Source: Bacteroidota bacterium (GTDB lineage: Bacteria; Bacteroidota; Bacteroidia; UBA7662). From it: DNA of 23,803 nucleotides. Under the pieces are notes generated by a model. It had not been told where the DNA came from. It saw nothing but the letters and a program-made list of their open reading frames with translations, and ran no database searches. The stretch covers positions 1 to 23,803 of the forward strand of contig VGGT01000007.1 of assembly GCA_016868485.1 (NCBI GenBank), read 5' to 3'. A program made the translations under genes and the position numbers. How positions within the stretch are numbered: position 1 is the stretch's first letter; each line of letters starts with the position of its first letter. Shown piece after piece: positions 1-7,304 of this stretch.

Positions 1-80
1 CCGATCATCTGCTTCAAAAGTGTTTGGAAATTGAACCCATACTGCTCGATGCGGTGCGCGTCAAATTAGTCGGATCGTGA
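1..80 (+). CDS. 3' end of an unidentified protein gene (partial)
   Basis: An open frame enters from the left edge and stops at TGA 78-80; the visible C-terminus has about 25 residues and ends VRVKLVGS. Only the tail is present, so no family can be assigned. The last three residues and the stop lie in the first unit of the 25-bp tandem array (71-95), so the present C-terminus may have been shaped by the repeat. It would be convergent with the flippase gene at 225-1463. The composition is protein-like, but so short a frame could be chance. Confidence 0.4.
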   Translation, partial: DHLLQKCLEIEPILLDAVRVKLVGS

Positions 81-245
81 GGCAGCGACTGCAGACGAAA
101 CAAGATTCTGCGACTGCAGGCGAATCGTGAGGCAGCGACTGCAGACGAATCATGATACAGCGACTACAGGCGAATCATGATTCTGCGACTGCAGCCGGAT
201 CGTGAGGCAGCGACTACAAGCGAATCATGAGGCAGCGACTGATGA
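71..245. repeat. 25-bp tandem repeat, seven units
   Basis: Seven head-to-tail units of exactly 25 bp start at 71, 96, 121, 146, 171, 196 and 221. The common core is GAGGCAGCGACTGCAG, with a variant that has ATTCTG or ATACAG in place of GAGGCAG. Most units carry TCATGA or TCGTGA and CTGCAG, two palindromic or near-palindromic hexamers. Unit 1 contains the stop of the left-edge + gene and unit 7 contains the last codons and stop of the minus-strand flippase. There are no unique spacers, so it is not a CRISPR array. Confidence 0.95.
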
Positions 246-1463
246 GGAAATCGGTCGATGAAAAGCACGATACTGAATGGCCCATCCCACCAAATAGGCC
301 ATACTTTGTAGTCCGGCAACCGATTCAAGTGATGAACTGCGCATCAAAAGAAGCCCCAAGGCGAGGGTCATCAGGCTGGCAAAAGACGAGTAGGCATTAA
401 CCGCATACCGGCCCAGTCCAGCCTGGTGGTGCGCCAGGATGTTTGAAATCGACAAAAACCACAATCCCGGCGACATATACAGGAGCAGAGTAGGAATTCC
501 CGAAAATTCTGACCCAAGCAGCTGCATCCAAAGATTGCCCGGCACAAGAAGCAATCCACCAATGAAAAACGCACTCAAAAGACCCACCCGGTTGTACCAT
601 TTTTTCGTAAGCGTTTGAGCCTCTAATTCACTGGCCATTCGCGAGATGGTGGTGGCTTGCGATAGCGAAACCGAGCGCGTCAAAAGCCAAACCGATTCGC
701 CCAAGGCCACGGCCACAGAAAACCGCCCCACCGAGCTGTACCCATTTTGTAGGCTCAAAAAATAATAAAGCAGCCGATACGCGAAAAACTGGGATAGGCT
801 GGCAATTTGTGCCCAGCTACCGGTTTTAAACAAAGAGCGAAAAATAGAAAGAAGAGGTTGGGTCTTAACCGACACCTGCGGCGACAAAAGCGCATAACGC
901 AGGGGGTAGAAGGCAGCCAAAAGCAAGATCAGTTGACCGAAATTATAGGCCATGAGGAATCCCGGGAGGTTGTTTTGCCCCAGAAATCCCATGAGGAAAA
1001 CGATCGCAATGATCTGCATCCCTAAGGCCAAAAGCCCCAACAGGTTGTCGGTTCTAATCTGATTGAGCGCCACCAGCATGCTGCGTACCACTACGGAGGT
1101 GTTCAACAAAACGAGCGTCGCGACCCAATAGGAGGTATAGATCGACAAACCATAGGGGCTTATGGGCAACAGAAATCCACAAAAGAGGCTCACCCCCAGG
1201 CTCCAAGCCATGGCCAGGTAGAATAAATGACGCGGTGAATGCCGATTTACCCAATACACCAGCGTGCCCCCGCCCACCCAAGAGGCCAAATGGCTTACCA
1301 ACGTGAGCGTGGCCAGAAGTACGCTGATTTCCCCACGCACCTGTGCACCACCCCATCGTGCGGTCAAAAACAGCAACAGCAGCGAGCCAACCGCTTGAGC
1401 CGCCCTGCTAACAAGAGTAAAAGTAATGGTTTTACTAGACAGTTTTAATTCTCTGTTATCCAT
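225..1463 (-). CDS. Wzx-like polysaccharide flippase (MOP superfamily membrane protein)
   Basis: A 412-residue, very hydrophobic protein with about 12 predicted membrane segments and the look of the polysaccharide biosynthesis/O-antigen flippase families of the MOP (MATE/Wzx) superfamily. The N-terminus resembles Wzx proteins: a short basic stretch, then TM1 and an RWGGAQVRGEIS loop near residues 36-47. By family it would flip lipid-linked glycans across the inner membrane. The ATG at 1463 lies inside the 3' end of the upstream GT4 gene (19-bp overlap), suggesting one transcript and coupled translation. The last four residues (VAAS) and the stop are encoded by the terminal 25-bp repeat unit. 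Family assignment is good; the substrate is unknown. Confidence 0.85.
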   Translation of the reverse strand: MDNRELKLSSKTITFTLVSRAAQAVGSLLLLFLTARWGGAQVRGEISVLLATLTLVSHLASWVGGGTLVYWVNRHSPRHLFYLAMAWSLGVSLFCGFLLPISPYGLSIYTSYWVATLVLLNTSVVVRSMLVALNQIRTDNLLGLLALGMQIIAIVFLMGFLGQNNLPGFLMAYNFGQLILLLAAFYPLRYALLSPQVSVKTQPLLSIFRSLFKTGSWAQIASLSQFFAYRLLYYFLSLQNGYSSVGRFSVAVALGESVWLLTRSVSLSQATTISRMASELEAQTLTKKWYNRVGLLSAFFIGGLLLVPGNLWMQLLGSEFSGIPTLLLYMSPGLWFLSISNILAHHQAGLGRYAVNAYSSFASLMTLALGLLLMRSSSLESVAGLQSMAYLVGWAIQYRAFHRPISSSVAAS

Positions 1464-2656
1464 CTACTTATTAATTCTCCTACTGCCTTTTTTCCATAGG
1501 CTTGATGCATGGCTTCCCAGGCATGGGGGGGCACAAAGGGCTTCGATTTTGTCCACACTTCCAGTACATCGGCCCAGGCTTCGGGATCCTGTGCTGCCAA
1601 ACTGCAGCGGGTTCCCCAATCCCCAAAGGCATCCAAAGCAGAGAGCGGAGTACTCAGAACCGGACAGCCACACGCGAAGGCTTCTGCCGCAACAATACTA
1701 AAGGTTTCGTGCCTGCTGGCAAGGATCAAGGCCGTTGCACGTCGATAATGCCGAAGCAGGGTTTGTTGATCGGCAAAGCCGAACCATTCAACATGGGTGC
1801 TGTTGGCATGATACCTAGAAGCCGTTTCGGAAGGGTTGAATGCGCCCGCCACCCATAGGCGCGCCTCAGGATAGCGTTTTCTAAAAGCAGCAAATACCTC
1901 GAGTACAAAACCGAAATTTTTCACCTCGGCCAAATTGCTCACATGCATCAGCAAAGGACGATGATCCTTCAATTCTCGACCAACATGACCCCCCTGACTG
2001 GGCTCGAATACATCCCGATGTTGCACCGCATTTTGGTCCGGACGGTATACGTCCGTATCCACTACGTTCGGCACAATATGGGGTATTCGCGGAGTGATTT
2101 TATGGTCGTATAAAGCCCGGCCCAGTGTTTCGCTCACAGCACCAACGCGATAAGCTCCAGTAAAAATAAATTTAAATAAAGACCTTAAATAAATAGATGT
2201 ATTCTTGTATTCATCAGACACATATAAGCCCCAATGTTCAATCACATAATACGATATTCCGTAACGAAATTGGAGCCATCGGGCAAAAAGACCTGCTTTC
2301 CAGGCCACCAAAACGAGTATATTTTGGGGACAACCCGATAACGCAACATAATATTTCCACGCCTGATGCATAGCCCTTGCGTATCTAAACGCCTGAAGCA
2401 ATGGGTAAGGTCCCGAACGATATAGGGCTACACAGGCAATGCCCCAGTTGTATCGTTGTACCTCAAGGCCGCGCGATTCTGCCGCATTCGGATGGCTAAC
2501 GGCAGCCAATAGGCCCACTTGATGCCCTGCGGCAGCAAGTGCCTCCAGTTGAGCCAGACAGAACAATCCATTGTGATCATCCTCACCCCAAGGATACCAA
2601 CTGGGTAGGCCTAAAATATGAGCTTTGCTCTTTTTTGCCCCGTTTTGCCAATTCAT
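1445..2656 (-). CDS. Glycosyltransferase family 4 (GT-B fold)
   Basis: A 403-residue GT4-type glycosyltransferase. The N-terminal half has the Rossmann-like start (AHILGLPSWYP near residues 12-22) and the substrate-side EHWGLY motif. The C-terminal half has the nucleotide-sugar site with the EX7E motif in HETFSIVAAEAFACG. It probably transfers a sugar from an activated donor to a growing surface glycan, working with the flippase immediately downstream. The frame stays open upstream to 2815, but that stretch is Arg/Thr-rich, unlike GT4, and runs into the divergent OstA gene. The ATG at 2656 fits the family start and sits 4 nt after a TATTTTTC box. Donor and acceptor cannot be read from sequence. 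Confidence 0.88.
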   Translation of the reverse strand: MNWQNGAKKSKAHILGLPSWYPWGEDDHNGLFCLAQLEALAAAGHQVGLLAAVSHPNAAESRGLEVQRYNWGIACVALYRSGPYPLLQAFRYARAMHQAWKYYVALSGCPQNILVLVAWKAGLFARWLQFRYGISYYVIEHWGLYVSDEYKNTSIYLRSLFKFIFTGAYRVGAVSETLGRALYDHKITPRIPHIVPNVVDTDVYRPDQNAVQHRDVFEPSQGGHVGRELKDHRPLLMHVSNLAEVKNFGFVLEVFAAFRKRYPEARLWVAGAFNPSETASRYHANSTHVEWFGFADQQTLLRHYRRATALILASRHETFSIVAAEAFACGCPVLSTPLSALDAFGDWGTRCSLAAQDPEAWADVLEVWTKSKPFVPPHAWEAMHQAYGKKAVGELISRWITEN

Positions 2657-2660
2657 GGTC

Positions 2661-2668
2661 GAAAAATA
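2661..2668 (-). promoter_or_regulatory. Candidate -7 box for the GT4-flippase operon
   Basis: The minus strand reads TATTTTTC, one mismatch from TAnnTTTG, ending 4 nt before the ATG at 2656. The same geometry occurs before the T9SS cargo gene at 11250. I see no clear -33 TTG element. Confidence 0.3.
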
Positions 2669-2705
2669 CGCTACAACCAGTAAAACGCAGTCCCCATGAT
2701 ATTTG

Positions 2706-2713
2706 TACCTTCG
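2706..2713 (+). promoter_or_regulatory. Candidate -7 box for the OstA-like gene
   Basis: TACCTTCG has one mismatch from TAnnTTTG and ends 5 nt before the ATG at 2719. An overlapping alternative, GATATTTG at 2698-2705, also has one mismatch. If the first is used, translation probably begins at 2731 or 2740 or the mRNA is nearly leaderless. No -33 element is evident. Confidence 0.35.
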
Positions 2714-2718
2714 CGTGC

Positions 2719-4458
2719 ATGTCGTTTGTGATGTCCTCCATGAAATCAATGATCCGAACAGCGCTTCTTTTAGCGGCTGTGCTGTTTTCGATCGATTCAT
2801 CCGCGCAAGGCGCACAACAAATGGTCATAGAGCAGTCTGATGAGTTTAGTTACAGAGGATCATCCGGCGTTCGCGCATTAAAAGGCAATGTACGCCTGAG
2901 ACACAACCAGACCATCTTGTATTGCGATAGTGCCCTGATGTATGATGGCGGCAGACAAGCCAGAGCCTACGGACGAGTGCGCATTGTGGAACCAGGAGAA
3001 AATCTTCAGGTGCGTTGTCGCTACCTCGAGTACGATGCCGAAGCAGCTAGTGCTCGCCTATTTCAAGAGGTGGTATTGTCCGACGAGGTGCTCCGATTGT
3101 ATGCACCCGAATTGACCTACAATACATCAAAGCGCGAGGTCAATTACACCCAGGGAGCCAGAATGGAGGACGGCAGCGCTCGATTGACCAGTAAACTCGG
3201 CCGCTATGACGTGGGGTCTGGGGAGATGGTTTTTACCCAACAAGTCCAATTGGAAGACGATTCCTTAACGCTCTCGGCTGATTCGCTGCGCTACAACCGA
3301 AAATTAGGCCGCATGTACATTATAGCACCAACCCACATCCTGAGTAGGGGCACTGAAATGGAGACAAGCGGGGGCTGGTATGCGCTGCGCACGCGATTAG
3401 GACATTTCTATCCATTATGCGAGGTTCGCCACGAAAACCGATATTTCCTGTTTACGGATAGCTTGTATGTCGACCAAAATCGGGGATCGGGAATGGCAAC
3501 AGGTCGGGTTCAATGGATCGATACGGTACAAAGGTTTGAAATCAGGGCCCAGTCTTTGCAATTTGACCGTTCACGAGCCCACTACAAAGCCTGGGGAAAT
3601 CCACTGCTTCGGTCATTTGGTACAGAAGCGGATGATTCATCAACGGAAGGTCAGTCGCGTCGGCAAGGTCCCCAAACGCGCGATACCTTCAACCTCAGCT
3701 CAGATACCATCTTGGCCATGAGCATCTTGCATACAAGAAATGAGCGCATGCCAAACGCAAATGGAAGCCCGCAGGACGACAGTACCTGGCTGTTTCATGC
3801 ATGGGGAAAAGTTGCCGGACAATCGACCGATGCGGTCATGCGTTGCGATTCGTTGGTATACAATCAAACCGACAGTATGGCCCTCCTTGTTGGATCGCCT
3901 TTGATTTGGCCAGCCACTTTTCAGCTGAGCGGCCCCAACATTCAAGTGCAATTTCAGGGCAGCAGGTCCGGAAAACTAATTATGGATGAAGGCGGAGTGC
4001 TCGCCGATCGGCTAAACGACAGTTTATATCATCAAATCACTGCAGCCAAAATTCAACTGTACTTCGACTCAGGGCTCATCCAATCTCTTCATGCCGTAGA
4101 GCGTTCTAGCGCGCTCTACCACCTGACGGGCGAAGACAGCGGATATATTGGTTTAAACCGCATATTATCCGACTCACTCCATATGTTTTTCACCAATCAA
4201 CGCCCCAACCGCATGGTGTTCTTTGGAAAACCAGAGGGTATTCTATGGCCGCCTGCCGACGTTCCCGAAGGTGAAGATACTGTGCCAGGATTTCAGTGGC
4301 AAGGAATGTTAAAAAAGCTAGCGTTAGAACAAATTGCGCAATCCAGTCTGCTGAATCCCAATCGGGGCGGGTATGCGCTTTTCCCTGTCCAAAACGGCCC
4401 AGGAGCTGTAGAGCGAAACGACGTACGAACGTCCAAAAGAAGGAACCGAAGGCGGTGA
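2719..4458 (+). CDS. OstA-like (LptA/LptD N-domain) LPS transport protein
   Basis: About 579 residues with an N-terminal signal peptide (RTALLLAAVLFSIDSSAQG, cleavage after SAQ or nearby) and no other membrane segment. The body is a series of short beta-strand repeats of the OstA/LptA type, e.g. LKGNVRLRHNQTILYCDSA, LTYNTSKREVNYTQGA, LSADSLRYNRKLGRMYI and MRCDSLVYNQTDSMALL. By family it would form a periplasmic beta-jellyroll that carries LPS toward the outer membrane. It matches the long Bacteroidetes OstA-like proteins rather than the short E. coli LptA. The C-terminus is strongly basic (KRRNRRR). ATGs at 2719, 2731, 2740 and 2749 are all possible; 2740 gives the neatest signal peptide. It is divergent from the GT4-flippase pair. 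Confidence 0.85.
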   Translation: MSFVMSSMKSMIRTALLLAAVLFSIDSSAQGAQQMVIEQSDEFSYRGSSGVRALKGNVRLRHNQTILYCDSALMYDGGRQARAYGRVRIVEPGENLQVRCRYLEYDAEAASARLFQEVVLSDEVLRLYAPELTYNTSKREVNYTQGARMEDGSARLTSKLGRYDVGSGEMVFTQQVQLEDDSLTLSADSLRYNRKLGRMYIIAPTHILSRGTEMETSGGWYALRTRLGHFYPLCEVRHENRYFLFTDSLYVDQNRGSGMATGRVQWIDTVQRFEIRAQSLQFDRSRAHYKAWGNPLLRSFGTEADDSSTEGQSRRQGPQTRDTFNLSSDTILAMSILHTRNERMPNANGSPQDDSTWLFHAWGKVAGQSTDAVMRCDSLVYNQTDSMALLVGSPLIWPATFQLSGPNIQVQFQGSRSGKLIMDEGGVLADRLNDSLYHQITAAKIQLYFDSGLIQSLHAVERSSALYHLTGEDSGYIGLNRILSDSLHMFFTNQRPNRMVFFGKPEGILWPPADVPEGEDTVPGFQWQGMLKKLALEQIAQSSLLNPNRGGYALFPVQNGPGAVERNDVRTSKRRNRRR

Positions 4459-4521
4459 TTGAACTCAGTAGATGATTGATTCATACCGAAACCCAGTCAA
4501 CAAAGTCATCGAATCGATGGC

Positions 4522-6939
4522 CTAATCGAGAATGCATCGAATTGAAAAACCCAAACGTTTATCGCTGTTGTCGCGAAATAAATTTTGCACGTTGAAAGAT
4601 ACCCTTCTGTGATAAGCATTCGCGCTGTTCGTAGGAACGGAAGTCGAAGACCACCAATAGGCATGGCTCAAAATCCCATCGTATGCACCCGTTTCCCTCC
4701 TAAATCCAGCAGGGAGCGCAGTAAAGCCCGAGCTGTTGTTTCCATTACCCAGCGATGCCCATCCCGAAGTGCTTTTCAGGGCAAAACCAGCCGCTAGGCT
4801 TCCCCCCAAGGCAGTGGCCAGTGAATTCCATTCCGCGTCGGTGGGTACGTGCCAGCCCGTCGGACATAAACCCCTCGAATCAGCAGCTGCATAGGCATTA
4901 TAGAGCCGTCCGTATACACTATCGTTGGTCGCGGTGTTGTTATAGATGCCATGAGCAGGCGTGAAAGTCGACGACCAGCCTTGCGCGGTTAAGGGGAATG
5001 CAATGATGTCCCCATTTTTGAATCGAGAAGTACGCAAATTGGCGCCCATCCAACATTGGTTAGAAATGGCAATGGTTGGATAAATATTACCCATTGTGTC
5101 GCGTACTGTGGAGGTTGGGCACACCGGTGGCGTAATGCTTCTTTCATTCGAATAGTAAGTGCCCGCCGCATTCTGGCCATAAGCGCGTGCAAACAAAGGC
5201 CCAGATCCAGCCATAAAGGTCAAACTGAAAGGAAAGCTGCCTTTTCCGGCCGAACGCAAGCTGTCTGCGACAGTGGCCCCTGGGCTATTGCGCCAACATA
5301 TACCCCGGTCAAAAATCCCACTGCCTGCTTGCGTCATACTTACCTGTGCGGTAATGGAACCCGGTGAGGCAGACCACAGACTATCAAGCTGCCATAAAGG
5401 GGGAGAAGGAACGGGTGCAAATGAGGCGTTTACATCGCCCGTACACAGAATTTTTAGCGTGCTGTTGGCCGATGATGAGTCGGCCACTCGGTAGGCGGTA
5501 TCCCACCGCCAGTTGCCGGACGGGAAATCAAGGATCACCTGTGCTGTTCGTCGGTTGATGTTCAGTGCGTCGGTGGCATTGATGCTGCCGCTGTTGTTCA
5601 CATCGGCCGCTGAGCGCGATAAAGGCGGTAAAAACAAGCCACCGGTAAAATGCTGGCTGGCCTGAAGAGCATCGGTCGCATTGATGCCGCCGGTCGAATA
5701 CGTAGGAATCGGTTTGAGTTGGTAACGACTTCCTAAGCTTGCCGCCAATATAAAATCACCGGCAGCGCCCGTGGTATCCCGATCCGTTGTGTTCCCAGCA
5801 CTGTCAACAAGTTCAACCACCACGCCAGCCAAAGGCGTTTGTCCGGAGTCTGCATATTTGAGCTGTCCGGCGATGGGCTGCATTTGCGTGGTTCGACCAC
5901 AGTCAAATCGATTGATGAACTTCCAGATTTCGTTGTTCAACAGGTAGTCAACCGCAACAGAATTGGGAATATCGCCCATTCGAAGCCAAACCAAATTCTG
6001 AGATGGAACAACATTGATAAACTGGCCATCGAGGCCCAAGGCAGCGTATACATCAGCCGGTGCGTCAGGGAAAAAATTTCCAGGAAAAGCCCATTGAACA
6101 CGAGGAATCATATGGCTGGACGTTCCGTTGAGCCACCATAAATAGCCATACGCCAAGTTTATGTTCTGTGATGTGCTGGTCATTTGTCCGAAATAGGCTG
6201 TATCTGAAAGCACAGGAATGCCATTCCAGACGCCTCTGTTCAGCATAAGCAATCCAAAGCGCGCCATGCTCCTGGCCGTACTGAAAAAAACCTGATTGTA
6301 GCCTTGAGGCAGAAAAAGGCCGTCCATCCCTGTAGGCGTTTTGATTTTTTGATTCATGTACTGGTTTAGGCTTCTCCCGGTAGCGTTTTCAATCACGGGA
6401 TCCAGCAATGTATAGGGCGCGTTGTGATAGGCCCAACGTGTTCCTGGCGGAGCGAGGTACTGCAAGCAAGTGTCATCGGTGCAATACAAGTCTGGGACCC
6501 GATCATCCAGTCCGGTCGTCATGGTCAGCTGGTGACGAATCGTGATGCGCTCCTCTTGCTGTGGGGTCAGACTGCTCCATCCGGCCCCGAGGTAATCATT
6601 GGTGCTGTCCGAAATTTGCAAGTAATTTTCTTGTTGTGCGATTCCAACCAATGTGGATGTAATGGTTTTGCCCGCAGAAGCCCAATACCAATTTGTTGAT
6701 GCATTGTGGCCATTAAAATACCGTTCAATAACGATTTTTCCGTCTTTGAGGAGGATAAACGCCTTGGTATTGTTGGTGTCCAGCATGTGCAGCATGCTAT
6801 CGATCACTGGCTGACACCAGCCCATTTGTTGGGTAGAAAGGGTGTCCCAATTCCCTGATGCAATCGGCGGGAAATAAAGGGATTGTGCTTGGCTCGAGGT
6901 GAACAGCAAACAAAAAACCGTAACGATGATGTATCTCAT
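4522..6939 (-). CDS. Secreted serine hydrolase (class C beta-lactamase fold) with dockerin-like repeats and C-terminal FISUMP domain
   Basis: An 805-residue multidomain protein. A signal peptide (residues 1-19, ends SSQAQ) is followed by a serine beta-lactamase-like hydrolase domain (about 30-345) with S88-A-G-K91 (SxxK), Y171-H-N173 (YxN) and LGLDGQ at 301-306 in place of the KTG/HxG motif, as in esterase/6-aminohexanoate-hydrolase-like members. Residues 355-410 resemble a carboxypeptidase-regulatory-like beta domain. Two dockerin type I-like calcium-loop repeats share INATDAL (about 419-425 and 453-459). After a linker, residues about 610-805 form a FISUMP domain (SNQCWMGANLRT, LCPTGWHVPTDAEW, YWWSST, GFSIRCI). 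It probably hydrolyses an ester or amide outside the cell; the substrate is unknown. It has no T9SS tail. The gene stands alone, with a tandem array upstream. Confidence 0.87.
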   Translation of the reverse strand: MRYIIVTVFCLLFTSSQAQSLYFPPIASGNWDTLSTQQMGWCQPVIDSMLHMLDTNNTKAFILLKDGKIVIERYFNGHNASTNWYWASAGKTITSTLVGIAQQENYLQISDSTNDYLGAGWSSLTPQQEERITIRHQLTMTTGLDDRVPDLYCTDDTCLQYLAPPGTRWAYHNAPYTLLDPVIENATGRSLNQYMNQKIKTPTGMDGLFLPQGYNQVFFSTARSMARFGLLMLNRGVWNGIPVLSDTAYFGQMTSTSQNINLAYGYLWWLNGTSSHMIPRVQWAFPGNFFPDAPADVYAALGLDGQFINVVPSQNLVWLRMGDIPNSVAVDYLLNNEIWKFINRFDCGRTTQMQPIAGQLKYADSGQTPLAGVVVELVDSAGNTTDRDTTGAAGDFILAASLGSRYQLKPIPTYSTGGINATDALQASQHFTGGLFLPPLSRSAADVNNSGSINATDALNINRRTAQVILDFPSGNWRWDTAYRVADSSSANSTLKILCTGDVNASFAPVPSPPLWQLDSLWSASPGSITAQVSMTQAGSGIFDRGICWRNSPGATVADSLRSAGKGSFPFSLTFMAGSGPLFARAYGQNAAGTYYSNERSITPPVCPTSTVRDTMGNIYPTIAISNQCWMGANLRTSRFKNGDIIAFPLTAQGWSSTFTPAHGIYNNTATNDSVYGRLYNAYAAADSRGLCPTGWHVPTDAEWNSLATALGGSLAAGFALKSTSGWASLGNGNNSSGFTALPAGFRRETGAYDGILSHAYWWSSTSVPTNSANAYHRRVSFNVQNLFRDNSDKRLGFSIRCILD

Positions 6940-7013
6940 GTTTAATGGATCAGACCGTTGATGACCATTTTCCTTGGGCGGGGTTTAACAAAACAATATC
7001 TAAAATTTTTGAA

Positions 7014-7098
7014 GAGGGTCACAGTTTAAAGAGAGCCACAGTTTGAAAAGGGTCACTGTTTGAAATGAGCCACAATTTAAAGAGAGCCACTGAAGAAA
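7014..7098. repeat. About 17-bp imperfect tandem repeat, five units
   Basis: Five imperfect units of 16-18 bp start near 7014, 7031, 7049, 7066 and 7082. The shared core is GAGCCACAGTTTGAAA, with GGTCAC and AATTTAAA variants; the last unit is decayed. The array lies between the tRNA-His terminator and the start of the serine hydrolase gene. The sequence is unrelated to the other arrays in the window. Confidence 0.8.
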
Positions 7099-7122
7099 AA
7101 GGGATTCATTGTATAAACTTGC

Positions 7123-7154
7123 AAAAAAAAATGCCGATGTTTCAGCATCGGCAT
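7123..7154 (-). terminator. Rho-independent terminator of tRNA-His
   Basis: On the minus strand a perfect 9-bp stem (ATGCCGATG pairing with CATCGGCAT, 7131-7139 and 7146-7154, 6-nt loop) is followed by about nine T residues. It begins 5 nt after the encoded CCA of tRNA-His. Confidence 0.9.
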
Positions 7155-7159
7155 TCAAA

Positions 7160-7237
7160 TGGGGTGAAAGATCGGGTTCGAACCGACGACCTCCTGAACC
7201 ACAATCAGGCGCTCTAACCAACTGAGCTACGATCACC
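7160..7237 (-). tRNA. tRNA-His (anticodon GTG, CCA encoded)
   Basis: The minus strand folds as a cloverleaf: D arm TAGCTCAGTTGGTTAGAGC, anticodon arm CCTGA-TTGTGGT-TCAGG with anticodon GTG, T arm with loop TTCGAAC, then discriminator C73 and an encoded CCA. The extra G-1 opposite C73, the identity element of histidine tRNA, is present in the DNA (7237). In the acceptor stem, pairs -1:73 and 1:72 to 4:69 plus 7:66 form, but 5:68 (U-U) and 6:67 (C-U) do not. It has its own promoter box, a leader hairpin and a terminator, so it looks like a single-gene unit. Confidence 0.93.
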
Positions 7238-7242
7238 ATAGT

Positions 7243-7276
7243 ATTTGGTGGTCTGTATGGGTACAGAAAACCAAAT
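7243..7276 (-). other. Leader stem-loop directly upstream of tRNA-His
   Basis: The minus strand has a 7-bp outer stem (ATTTGGT with ACCAAAT), a symmetric 3/3 internal loop, and a 5-bp inner stem (CTGTA with TACAG) closing a 4-nt loop. It lies 5 nt before G-1 of tRNA-His, and its first base (7276) is about 7 nt past a TATCTTTG promoter box, so the primary transcript would start with this hairpin. It lacks a U tract and is not a terminator. Confidence 0.6.
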
Positions 7277-7282
7277 GGAGTG

Positions 7283-7290
7283 CAAAGATA
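7283..7290 (-). promoter_or_regulatory. -7 promoter box of tRNA-His
   Basis: The minus strand reads TATCTTTG, an exact match to the Bacteroidetes -7 consensus TAnnTTTG. The predicted start falls near 7276, at the first base of the leader hairpin. No good -33 TTG was found. Confidence 0.55.
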
Positions 7291-7304
7291 AAGAAAATCT
7301 GAAA

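Noticed and set aside
71..245. Possible CRISPR array
   Set aside because: Units are directly adjacent with a 25-bp period and no unique spacers, and no cas genes are near.
2539..2718. N-terminal extension of the OstA-like protein by 60 residues
   Set aside because: It runs antisense to GT4 and would bury the signal peptide; a -7 box lies inside it.
2657..2815. N-terminal extension of the GT4 gene by 53 residues
   Set aside because: The extension is antisense to the OstA signal peptide region, has no GT4 similarity, and the family start fits ATG 2656.
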